DNA of 12,892 nt from Cyanobacteria bacterium OH_CFB_184. GTDB lineage: Bacteria > Cyanobacteriota > Vampirovibrionia > Gastranaerophilales > Gastranaerophilaceae. The stretch covers positions 1 through 12,892 of the forward strand of contig JAEZOG010000080.1 in NCBI GenBank assembly GCA_023414155.1. The letters are read 5' to 3'. Made by a program: the position numbers and the translations under genes. Under the pieces are notes generated by a model, which ran no database searches, was not told the origin of the DNA, and saw only the letters and a program-made list of their open reading frames with translations. Below, in pieces: positions 5,875-12,892 of the stretch (positions are counted from its first letter, which is position 1; each line of letters opens with the position of its first letter).

Positions 5875-8800
5875 AATACCTTGTACTTGCATGCGGAAGA
5901 ACAAACCAAACTTTTGTACCTCCATCTTCAATAGAGTCGACGTATAATTTGCCATCGTGCATTCCGATAAGTTTTTTAACCAAGAATAAACCTAAATCTA
6001 CACTTGTCCTGCCGCCCTCATATGAAAGATCTATTCTCTTAAATAGTTCAAAAACTTTATTCTGATTATCAAGGCTCATTCCATAACCTAAAATTGACAA
6101 CGAAACATACAATTTAGAGTTTTCTAGCCAGGAACTTACTAAAAAGTTTGAATTGGAAGAGCAGCTATTTACTGCTGTCTTCAATAAATCATAGACTATT
6201 TGATAAAATCTTTTTGAATCAGCTTTTACATTTATATTTGCCAATGCGGTTTCAATATTGATATTTTTGATTATAGCCGTTGGACGAATCTGCTCTATTG
6301 CTTCATTTATCAAAGATAATGAATCCACTGACTGCATTGACAGTTCAAAATTTTCAGAATCAACTTCAGATATATTTATAATATCTTCTCTAAGTTCTTT
6401 TAAACGCTTTGTATTTTGAATTATGTTCTCAAGATAGCCGTACTGATGCTCTCGGTCCAAGTCTTCTTTCTCAAGCTCTGTTGTATATTCAATAATTTTA
6501 TCTAAAGGTTCTTTAAATTCTCTTGAAATGTTGACGATAAAATCTTCTTTTGATTGAGCAGATTCTTGATATTTTTCAAACAATTCTGCCTGATAAAGAG
6601 AAATACCTGCTTGTGAACATATATTTCTTATTCTTTTAATGTCTTCATCTGAAAGAATTTTGCAGTCTTCTTTCGTAAATTCAATAGAAAAATACCCCAT
6701 CATTCTTCCCTGATAGAGAACCGGGAAATTATAACTTGATTTGGTCTTAGAATCTTCAAATCGCTTCATAAAAGCTTCGCTTTTCATATTATTTTTTACA
6801 TAGTCATTCCAACAAGGTATTTTAAACTCCCTTTTTTCAAGCAAAGGCTGTATATAGTCTTTTGCAGCACTATTGGTCCAATCGTATCCCACAAAACTTA
6901 CTTCATTAGGAGTGGAAAGATATTCTGAACCTTTTTCAATTGGCAAATAGATTTTATGTTTTTCATCAAATTCAGCAAAGAAAACCCTATCGGCACCAAA
7001 ATATTTTCCGATATTTTGAACAAACAATGACTTGATTGTACTTCTATCTAATGTTGTTCTTAAAATCTCTAAAATATTTCTATTAAACTTCTCCAGCTCT
7101 GCAGTGTTTTTAGTATCTTGATAAAGCTTAATTTGTTTATAGACCATCCCGACTTGATTTCCCAGCAATCTCAAAAACTCCAACTCATCCTCTGTTGGTA
7201 ATTGTTTTTGATTCACATACTCAATTACTAAAATTGCAATAAGCTTTCCTAAATAAAAGAACGGGATACCAATTCCGGATTTTAAACCAAAAAATTTACT
7301 GTATTTGTTAATGTTCTCATTTTCAATCTTATCAAGTTCCTCATAATCAAAAACAAGCAGGTCATTGTTCTGCAAAAACAAATCTAAAAAAGCCTTTATG
7401 TTAGGAATAGAAAAATCATATCCTAAAACACTCATAACTTGGGAATTTGCAAGATACTCTCCGTGCGCACCGATCGGATTTGTTTTCATTTTATCTAAAT
7501 TTACTTCTACAAAATAGCAACGATCCGCTTTTGTAATTATACCAATATCTCTAACGATTTTCTTCATTTCGTTCATATCAAAGCTTTTTATAACTTTAGA
7601 TAAAATATTTCCAATTAATCTAGACCTTTGGGCATTTAATTTTGTTTTTTTGTACATTTTTGCATGTTCAAGGGCTATAACAATTTGCGCTGCAATTGTA
7701 GCTAAAAATTCTTCATCTTCTTTATCTAAATTAGGGGATTCTTTTATGTAATGCATAACCAAATAATAAAGTTCATCATCTCTATCTGTAAGGGCAACGG
7801 TGTAATTCGCTTTTATTTTAGCGTTATCAAAATATCTTTGAGTTGGAGTTCCCTCTCGCACTTCTTCTCTTCTTACTACAATAGGGGAAAAACCTTTTCT
7901 AAAAGGATTTATGGAATTAAAGAAATAAGCCAACCCTTCTTGATCAGGCGTTTCATTCATCATGCTATCAATATCATCTGAGGACAAATATTCAACTATT
8001 GGGGGACTAAACATATTTTTGTATTTGTCATAACGTCTAAAATAGCATCTATCTGCTTTAAAAACTTTGCATAACTCTGTTACGATGTTCTTTTTAACTT
8101 CATTTATATCCAGTGAGCTTCTTATCGCAATAACTATATCTCTGAGTAATTTTTCTCTCTGTGCATTTTTCTTTTGTTTTTCATATAGTTCTGATTGATT
8201 AAGAGAAATATATACTTGATCAGCAATAGTTTTTAACAGCAGTTTTTCTTCTTCTGTCCAATGTCTCACTCTGGTATATTCAGACAATAACAAAGCACCA
8301 AATACATGGTTATCTTTTTGAATACCACAACCAATAATAGATTTTACACCTAATATTTCATAAGCTTGTTTAAAAGATTCTGGAACATTCGAGTTTGCAA
8401 TATCATCAACTGCAAAAACTTCTTTTTTTTCTATTACCTGTTGGGCCCAGAATTTGGGCACTTCAGGATTCATAACAATGTCGCTATCTTTTACAAAAGC
8501 ATATTTATCAGACTCTACATATTCTTTTTTTACAATATAACCTGAAGAACTTATCATTTCTTCTAGTACCGGAATAGCAGTCCTTTGAACATTAAACAAC
8601 TTAGCCGTTTCATAACAAATAAAAGACAATATTTCATCTATATCAAGAGAACTGCGCATCTTATCTATAATGTTTCTAAGAAGCGATTCTCTTTCTAATT
8701 GTTTTTTAGCATCTTCATATTGTTGTGCCTGATGAAGGGCAATACCTGCTTGTGTTGCGATAACTTTGATAAAATTGATATCACTGGTGCTTAAATCCTT

Positions 8801-10708
8801 GTAATCCTGAGTATACAAAAGAACTACATATCCTAGCATTTTATTTGCATATAAGATTGGATTAACATACGCTGATTTAATGTTATATTCTCTTAAAAAT
8901 CTTTCTTCTAAAGTCCCTGACAAATTATTTTCAAAGATATAATTATCTACGTTCGCAAAATTTATACCGTACATATCTTTAAAAGTCTGAACGAATTTTT
9001 CAACCCATGGAGCTTCCATATCAAAACCAACAAAAGACCTGCTTTCTTCAGAAGCTTTATATTCAGAAAATTCATCCACAAAAAATTTATCTGTGTTGAA
9101 ATTGTAATTTACAATAAAACAAACGTCTGGTTTTAACGCCTTTCCAAGTTCTGTTACGATTTTACTTTTTATAGAATTTAAATCTAAAAAACTTCTTAAA
9201 GTATCCAATATCCTTCTAACCAAACTTTCTCTTTGATTAGCTTTTATAATCATTTCTTGTTTAGATTGCAGCTCTAATTCAGCATTTTTCTTTTCCGTAA
9301 TATCTCTTGAAAGCCCAACTGTACCGATTACTTCTCCGTTTTTGTTAATCAGAGGACTTTTAAAAGTTTCATGCCATCTTATACCGACAGACGTATCTAT
9401 AAGTTCTTCAAAAGGTCTTGTTTCTTTAGCTCCCATAACAATTTGATCTTCGCTTACAAAACTGTCTGCGTATTGTTTTTGAAAAAAGTCGTGATCAGTT
9501 TTGCCGATTATGTTATCAACCTCGGAACCGCACATTTTGGCAAATGCCTCATTAACAGCAAGAAAATGCCCGTCTTTCGATTTTAACCAGGCTGAAAAAG
9601 GCATATTGTTCAAAATTGCATTTTGATTTATTGAAACCTGACTAAGCTTTTTGTATAGCTTAGCCTGATGCAAGGCAATAGCAAGCTGATCAACAAGAAC
9701 ATCTATTAATTCAATATCTTCATCTGTAAGTTCGTGTTCTCGAACGTAATGAACAGTTAAACAACCTAATAAATGATCCTGGTAAAATAAAGGAACTGCA
9801 TATAATGAATGTACATTGTATTTTTTTACAATTTCCTTTTCCAACTCAAAGTCATACCCTGTATTATGCGAGATAATTTCACCATTTTTAATCAGTAATT
9901 TTTCTCCACGGCTTATTATATTAGCAAACTCTGGAACCTCATCACTAGGATCTTTATACTTATAGCTCAAAATACTCTCTGAAGAGCGATACTCGTCACT
10001 AGCTGGTAAAAATCTTCCTGTTTTATAATCGTATTCAGATATAAAACATCTATCTGTTTGCAATGTAGTACCGATTATTTTAACTACTTCGCTTGTGATT
10101 TGATCAGGATCAAGAGAGCTCCTTATAGTATCAATTATATTTCTATAAAGATTTTCTCTTGTAGTTTTTTCAATTAAGTTTATATTTTTTTCAGCAATTT
10201 CTGCAATAGCTTGAGCGATATTCTCAAGTAACTTAATCTCTGTCTGTAATTTATCCAAAGGAACAATCGGAATTTCTTTTAATTCTTGAAAATATTGTTC
10301 TTCATCCACCCCGATGTTTTTTAATATACTTTTAAATTTCTCTTCATCTGGTTCTTCTGTCAAAACATTTCCGCCAAACAAAGAACCAAAGTATACGCCT
10401 TTTACAAATATAGGAATCGCAAAACAAGTTACACCGGCAAAGCAAGAATGGATCACAGGTTTTTTCTTCTCTTTTGCTTTATTTCCAAGGACAAACATAT
10501 TGTTTGAGCAGCCCAAAATTCCAGGATCATTAGCCCTCATTGATATACAATAAGTTGGAAGATTACTTGGTTTAACTATTTCTTTACCATTTGCATCAAT
10601 AGTAGAACCAGAAATACCTGTTATTTGAGTAAACAAATCCTGTAGTCTTTGTATTAGATCTAGATCAACCAAGTCTAATAAGGTGTAGTTTTCTTTTTTT
10701 TCTAGCAT
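5873..10708 (-). CDS. Giant PocR-PAS-6xGAF sensor with degenerate histidine-kinase domain
   Basis: A soluble 1611-residue protein with no membrane segment. Order: PocR ligand-binding domain (about 12-175; C54, C67, H87, C89, C95; IPIFVKGVYFGSLFGG); GAF1 (about 187-352); PAS (about 357-477, ending SRDITEKK); GAF2-GAF6 (about 490-1382); then a dimerisation helix region and HATPase-like fold (1383-1611). Each GAF opens with an RSSLD-type helix and closes with an Q-x-G-I-A-L-H-Q-A helix. The kinase part looks inactive: the H-box reads ISREFKEP with R1396 in place of histidine; the N-box has D1507 and T1511 instead of the two asparagines; G1 has I1539 instead of the ATP-binding Asp; G2 reads SVDLGL. 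The F-box (VFELFKR) is kept. The frame is long and unbroken, so it is a working gene, not a decayed one. ATG has AAGG 8 nt upstream. No response regulator is nearby. Ligands and output are unknown. Confidence 0.92.
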   Translation of the reverse strand: MLEKKENYTLLDLVDLDLIQRLQDLFTQITGISGSTIDANGKEIVKPSNLPTYCISMRANDPGILGCSNNMFVLGNKAKEKKKPVIHSCFAGVTCFAIPIFVKGVYFGSLFGGNVLTEEPDEEKFKSILKNIGVDEEQYFQELKEIPIVPLDKLQTEIKLLENIAQAIAEIAEKNINLIEKTTRENLYRNIIDTIRSSLDPDQITSEVVKIIGTTLQTDRCFISEYDYKTGRFLPASDEYRSSESILSYKYKDPSDEVPEFANIISRGEKLLIKNGEIISHNTGYDFELEKEIVKKYNVHSLYAVPLFYQDHLLGCLTVHYVREHELTDEDIELIDVLVDQLAIALHQAKLYKKLSQVSINQNAILNNMPFSAWLKSKDGHFLAVNEAFAKMCGSEVDNIIGKTDHDFFQKQYADSFVSEDQIVMGAKETRPFEELIDTSVGIRWHETFKSPLINKNGEVIGTVGLSRDITEKKNAELELQSKQEMIIKANQRESLVRRILDTLRSFLDLNSIKSKIVTELGKALKPDVCFIVNYNFNTDKFFVDEFSEYKASEESRSFVGFDMEAPWVEKFVQTFKDMYGINFANVDNYIFENNLSGTLEERFLREYNIKSAYVNPILYANKMLGYVVLLYTQDYKDLSTSDINFIKVIATQAGIALHQAQQYEDAKKQLERESLLRNIIDKMRSSLDIDEILSFICYETAKLFNVQRTAIPVLEEMISSSGYIVKKEYVESDKYAFVKDSDIVMNPEVPKFWAQQVIEKKEVFAVDDIANSNVPESFKQAYEILGVKSIIGCGIQKDNHVFGALLLSEYTRVRHWTEEEKLLLKTIADQVYISLNQSELYEKQKKNAQREKLLRDIVIAIRSSLDINEVKKNIVTELCKVFKADRCYFRRYDKYKNMFSPPIVEYLSSDDIDSMMNETPDQEGLAYFFNSINPFRKGFSPIVVRREEVREGTPTQRYFDNAKIKANYTVALTDRDDELYYLVMHYIKESPNLDKEDEEFLATIAAQIVIALEHAKMYKKTKLNAQRSRLIGNILSKVIKSFDMNEMKKIVRDIGIITKADRCYFVEVNLDKMKTNPIGAHGEYLANSQVMSVLGYDFSIPNIKAFLDLFLQNNDLLVFDYEELDKIENENINKYSKFFGLKSGIGIPFFYLGKLIAILVIEYVNQKQLPTEDELEFLRLLGNQVGMVYKQIKLYQDTKNTAELEKFNRNILEILRTTLDRSTIKSLFVQNIGKYFGADRVFFAEFDEKHKIYLPIEKGSEYLSTPNEVSFVGYDWTNSAAKDYIQPLLEKREFKIPCWNDYVKNNMKSEAFMKRFEDSKTKSSYNFPVLYQGRMMGYFSIEFTKEDCKILSDEDIKRIRNICSQAGISLYQAELFEKYQESAQSKEDFIVNISREFKEPLDKIIEYTTELEKEDLDREHQYGYLENIIQNTKRLKELREDIINISEVDSENFELSMQSVDSLSLINEAIEQIRPTAIIKNINIETALANINVKADSKRFYQIVYDLLKTAVNSCSSNSNFLVSSWLENSKLYVSLSILGYGMSLDNQNKVFELFKRIDLSYEGGRTSVDLGLFLVKKLIGMHDGKLYVDSIEDGGTKVWFVLPHASTRY
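6563..10150 (-). repeat. Array of six GAF modules within the sensor gene
   Basis: The module-start motif (SSLD or variant) ends at residues 200, 509, 689, 867, 1044 and 1221, so modules 2-6 repeat every 177-180 residues. The closing-helix glutamine repeats likewise at 341, 653, 831, 1008, 1185 and 1366. The one long interval (309) equals a standard step plus about 130 residues, the size of the PAS unit. Modules are diverged at sequence level, so this is an old internal duplication, not a recent DNA repeat. Confidence 0.8.
9278..9640 (-). other. PAS domain inserted in the GAF array
   Basis: Residues 357-477 of the sensor: ILNNMPFSAWLKSKDGHFLAVNEAF is the usual PAS opening, followed by GKTDHDFF and closing in GTVGLSRDITEKKNAE, the PAC-type end. 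It sits between GAF1 and GAF2 and probably senses a small ligand or acts as a signal relay. Confidence 0.85.
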
Positions 10709-10733
10709 TTATAAGACCTTAAATAATGAAGAA

Positions 10734-10739
10734 ATTATA
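10734..10739 (-). promoter_or_regulatory. Consensus -10 box upstream of the sensor gene
   Basis: On the minus strand this reads TATAAT, a perfect -10, placing the transcript start near 10727 and giving a leader of about 19 nt with an AAGG ribosome binding site. I see no good -35 at 16-18 nt. A spaced inverted repeat ACTAGC/GCTAGT (10748-10753 and 10782-10787) lies just upstream and could bind a regulator. Confidence 0.35.
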
Positions 10740-10809
10740 AAGAGTTTACTAGCAAGCATAATTTTGCGAAACACCATATCGGCTAGTTAAAAAAATAATT
10801 TATAAAAAC

Positions 10810-10849
10810 AAAAGAGCGCATAGTCTTAAGGAACTTCTGCGCACTTTTT
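10810..10849 (-). terminator. Bidirectional-looking terminator after the small gene
   Basis: GCGCA (10816-10820) pairs with TGCGC (10838-10842). The stem extends outward through AAAAG/CTTTT across one A-A mismatch and inward through AGT/ACT. On minus it is followed by a T-rich run (TCTTTTGTTTTT) and it lies 14 nt past the stop of the 51-residue gene, so it should end the yqhD transcript before the sensor promoter. Confidence 0.7.
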
Positions 10850-10862
10850 AAAATGAAATAAA

Positions 10863-11018
10863 TTATTTAAAATATTGATCTATTTTTTTTCTATAAGACT
10901 TTTCAGGGTTGTTGGAATTTGAAAGAACTATTTCTTGATATTCATTTTTATCAATATTCACGCCCATTTTTTTTATATCAATATTTGTCTTTTTTTCCTT
11001 GTTGTTTTTACTGTACAT
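10863..11018 (-). CDS. Small unrecognised protein (51 aa) in the yqhD operon
   Basis: ATG at 11016-11018 opens a 51-codon frame ending in TAA. It begins 9 nt after the yqhD stop, and GAGGG sits just upstream of the ATG in the same gap. A terminator follows 14 nt after the stop. This spacing, ribosome binding site and terminator make it a credible gene despite its size. The product is lysine- and asparagine-rich, with 11 K and one R against seven acidic residues, hence basic. It has no cysteine, no membrane segment and no signal peptide; its N-terminus is highly polar (MYSKNNKEKKT), followed by a possible short sheet/helix core (NEYQEIVLSN) and a basic C-terminal helix (SYRKKIDQYFK). I do not recognise the family. 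Function is unknown; co-transcription with the aldehyde reductase is the only clue. Confidence 0.65.
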   Translation of the reverse strand: MYSKNNKEKKTNIDIKKMGVNIDKNEYQEIVLSNSNNPEKSYRKKIDQYFK

Positions 11019-11027
11019 TTTCCCTCT

Positions 11028-12182
11028 TTAACAAGATTTAACTATCTCGTATGCTACATTATAATCTATAGCACCAGTCTCTCCAAGTATAGTATTTCTT
11101 TCTTTAAATCTATTCATTATTTTTTGGGCAGCTTCTTCTGAATCTATTCCATAATCTTTTAATCTTGTTTTTTGTCCTATCGAATTAAAAAATTCTTCAG
11201 TTTTTGCAATAGCGCAATCTGCAGCTAATATCTCATCTTGTTCCTTACAGCCAAAAACTTCTCTTGCTAATTTTGCAAGCTTTTTAACCTTAGAAGCCTT
11301 TTGGTTTTCCCACAATCTTGGAACTATTATGGCTAAAGTTTGACCGTGATCAAGCCCGTAGAAAGCTGTCATTTCATGCCCGATCATATGCGTAGACCAA
11401 TCTTGAACACACCCAAGAGCGAGCCAATAATTTAATCCGCACGTTGCACACCAGAATATATTTGCCCTGGCTTCATAATCATTTGGGTTTTCAAGAACCT
11501 TATGTGCTTCTTCAATCAGAGTTTTAAGAAGACCCAATGCCCAAGAATCTTGCAAAGGAGTATTAACGTCAAACGTAGCATACTGTTCAAGCACATGGAC
11601 AAATGTATCTACAATTCCGTTTATAGTCTGCTGTCTGGGTAGACTGTACGTGGTTTCAGGATCAATAATTGAAAACTGAGGGTATACTTTTTCGCTTGCA
11701 AATGCAAGCTTTTCATTTGTCGAAACTCTTGAAACAACTGAATTGCCATTCATCTCAGAACCTGTTGCTGGAAGAGTAATCACACTAGCTAGTGGCAACG
11801 CATCTTCAACGGGAGCATTTTCCGACAAAATATCCCAAGGATCTTCTCCATTATATTTTACAGCAGCGGCAATAAATTTAGTCGCATCTAAAACAGATCC
11901 CCCGCCGACAGACAACAAATAACCAACATTTTCTTTTTTAATACGTTCTACTGCTTTCATACAGGTTTCATAATGAGGATTTGGTTCTATACCTGAGAAT
12001 TCAAGATAATCATACCCGACCAACGCAGAAATGACCTGATCATAAACACCATTGTGCTTGATTGAGCCACCTCCATATAAAATTAAAACTTTTTTTTCTT
12101 TTGGGATAAGATCAGAAATTTTAGAAATTGTACCTTTTCCAAAAACGATTCTAGTCGGACAATAAAAATCAAAATTATTCAT
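11028..12182 (-). CDS. yqhD: YqhD-type iron-containing alcohol dehydrogenase (NADPH aldehyde reductase)
   Basis: A 384-residue group III (iron-containing) alcohol dehydrogenase, close in length and motifs to E. coli YqhD and clostridial butanol dehydrogenase. The N-terminal nucleotide domain has YGGGSIK (36-42) and GGGSVLDATKF (93-103); the small residues after GGGS match the NADPH-preferring YqhD pattern. The metal ligands map to D192, H196, H265 and H279 (GIVDTFVH; THMIGHE; GLDHGQT), a constant offset of two from the YqhD set. The enzyme reduces short-chain and lipid-peroxidation aldehydes to alcohols in the cytosol, for detoxification or fermentation. A strong AGGAGG lies 4 nt before the ATG and a good promoter upstream. 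It leads a two-gene operon with a 51-residue protein and diverges from msrA. Confidence 0.93.
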   Translation of the reverse strand: MNNFDFYCPTRIVFGKGTISKISDLIPKEKKVLILYGGGSIKHNGVYDQVISALVGYDYLEFSGIEPNPHYETCMKAVERIKKENVGYLLSVGGGSVLDATKFIAAAVKYNGEDPWDILSENAPVEDALPLASVITLPATGSEMNGNSVVSRVSTNEKLAFASEKVYPQFSIIDPETTYSLPRQQTINGIVDTFVHVLEQYATFDVNTPLQDSWALGLLKTLIEEAHKVLENPNDYEARANIFWCATCGLNYWLALGCVQDWSTHMIGHEMTAFYGLDHGQTLAIIVPRLWENQKASKVKKLAKLAREVFGCKEQDEILAADCAIAKTEEFFNSIGQKTRLKDYGIDSEEAAQKIMNRFKERNTILGETGAIDYNVAYEIVKSC

Positions 12183-12186
12183 AAAA

Positions 12187-12192
12187 CCTCCT
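12187..12192 (-). promoter_or_regulatory. Perfect Shine-Dalgarno of yqhD
   Basis: On the minus strand this is AGGAGG, a full match to the anti-Shine-Dalgarno sequence, 4 nt from the ATG. It is the strongest ribosome binding site in the window and fixes the yqhD start. Confidence 0.85.
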
Positions 12193-12202
12193 AATTTGCT
12201 CT

Positions 12203-12231
12203 ATTGTACCAAATTTTTTGATCTGTAACAA
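12203..12231 (-). promoter_or_regulatory. Promoter of yqhD
   Basis: On minus: TTGTTA (12226-12231), 17 nt, TACAAT (12203-12208), with TGG directly before the -10 as an extended element. Expected start near 12196, so the leader is about 14 nt and consists mostly of the ribosome binding site. It is the best promoter in the window and lies in the 126-bp gap shared with msrA; I see no convincing msrA promoter in the rest of that gap. Confidence 0.65.
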
Positions 12232-12308
12232 ATTAGCTGTACATAAAAATATATGAGTAATGTATTTTGCAAAAACACGAATTAAAATTAATCAAAAACA
12301 GGACAATT

Positions 12309-12892
12309 ATGAAACTACAAGTCAGCAAAAATATGATATTATTAATTTTGATTTTAATAGGAGGACTATTATTAATGCAACATTTTGGAATAGAAAATAA
12401 TTCATCTAATAAAAATCCTAAAACAATTTATCTTGCAGGTGGCTGTTTTTGGGGAGTAGAAGCATATTTTTCAAGAATGCCTGGAATATTATCTACAATT
12501 TCAGGATATGCAAACGGCAAAACTGAAGATCCCACTTACCAGGAAGTTTCAACAGGAGAAACAGGATACGCTGAGACAATCTTCATTGAATATGACAGTT
12601 CGATAATTTCTTTAGACGAAATTTTAGAACATTATTTCAGCATAATAGACCCAACCTCATTAAACAAACAAGGAAATGACATAGGAACCCAGTACAGAAC
12701 AGGAATTTATTACACAGACGATGATGATTACCCTGTAATAATGCATATATTTAAAAATGAAGAAAAAAAATACGATAAAAAAATAGTAACTGAAGTAAAA
12801 AAACTGGAAAATTTCTACAAAGCAGAAGACTACCATCAAAAATATTTAGACAAAAACCCTGGTGGATACTGTCATATAGACATAAGCAGGGT
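12309..12892 (+). CDS. msrA: Membrane-anchored peptide methionine sulfoxide reductase A, 3' end off the window
   Basis: 194 full codons are visible. After a basic start (MKLQVSK) comes a membrane segment (about 9-23), then a polar linker and the MsrA domain from about 38. The catalytic cysteine is C46 in [11 protein letters not shown]; other family motifs are [15 protein letters not shown], and [12 protein letters not shown] near the end. MsrA reduces methionine-S-sulfoxide in proteins, here probably facing the periplasm, as the anchor has a signal-like N-in orientation. The frame passes [12 protein letters not shown] still open. GYCHID-type ends are typical of MsrA domains followed by an MsrB domain, so an MsrAB fusion is likely but unproved. 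AGGA lies 5 nt before the ATG. It diverges from yqhD. Confidence 0.92.
   Translation, partial: MKLQVSKNMILLILILIGGLLLMQHFGIENNSSNKNPKTIYLAGGCFWGVEAYFSRMPGILSTISGYANGKTEDPTYQEVSTGETGYAETIFIEYDSSIISLDEILEHYFSIIDPTSLNKQGNDIGTQYRTGIYYTDDDDYPVIMHIFKNEEKKYDKKIVTEVKKLENFYKAEDYHQKYLDKNPGGYCHIDISR

Noticed and set aside
5873..6562. Reading the degenerate kinase domain as a pseudogene or sequencing error
   Set aside because: The frame is intact over 1611 codons, and the substitutions are spread over four separate motifs rather than caused by one frameshift; the fold-defining residues remain.
10748..10787. ACTAGC/GCTAGT spaced inverted repeat as a terminator
   Set aside because: Only 6 bp with a 28-nt loop and no T-tract in the right place on either strand; kept only as a possible protein-binding site.
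10935..11141. Plus-strand open frame of 68 codons rich in F and I
   Set aside because: It is the complement of the end of yqhD and the start of the 51-residue gene; no ribosome binding site and typical shadow composition.
3581..12892. A threonine-to-propanol pathway linking IlvA, the PocR sensor and YqhD
   Set aside because: 2-oxobutyrate to propanal would need a decarboxylase that is not here, the genes are in separate units, and YqhD has broad substrates.
1..12892. Search by eye for CRISPR repeats, tRNA or rRNA genes, transposases, phage genes or toxin-antitoxin pairs
   Set aside because: None seen; intergenic gaps are all shorter than 260 bases and contain no tRNA-like cloverleaf or regularly spaced repeats.

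Overview
The window is a compact, AT-rich stretch of bacterial chromosome with eight clear protein genes, one small gene of 51 codons, and short intergenic gaps. There are no mobile elements, tRNA or rRNA genes and no CRISPR array. It uses the standard code with Shine-Dalgarno starts. A single-pass MCE/MlaD-type protein and secreted or membrane-anchored proteins suggest a double-membraned host. The low GC, lysine- and asparagine-rich proteins and gene mix would fit a gut-type Vampirovibrionia/Melainabacteria (Gastranaerophilales) lineage, but several other low-GC diderm groups fit too, and no marker gene here settles it.

Left part (1-3580): a secreted TPR protein running off the left edge on the minus strand, probably started at a TTG; a GNAT acetyltransferase on plus; and an orphan membrane-anchored MCE-domain protein with a coiled-coil C-terminus and a cysteine-rich tail. 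A strong hairpin at 3364-3404 follows, with its T-tract on the minus side.

Middle (3581-5868): a tightly coupled ilvA-ridA pair (threonine ammonia-lyase, then the enamine/imine deaminase that clears its reactive intermediate), a hairpin, then a MarC-family membrane protein whose stop codon lies inside its own terminator.

Large minus-strand gene (5873-10708): a soluble 1611-residue sensor with a PocR ligand-binding domain, one PAS domain, six GAF modules at a regular ~178-residue period, and a C-terminal histidine-kinase module. That module has lost the phospho-accepting histidine and the key N, G1 and G2 box residues. It reads as a pseudo-histidine-kinase in an intact frame and is the most unusual object here.

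Right part (10709-12892): a YqhD-type aldehyde reductase on minus with a good promoter and strong ribosome binding site, followed after 9 nt by a small unrecognised gene and a terminator. Diverging from yqhD across 126 bp is a membrane-anchored MsrA (probably an MsrA-MsrB fusion) cut by the right edge. Aldehyde reduction and methionine sulfoxide repair side by side suggest a stress-defence theme, which is inference.
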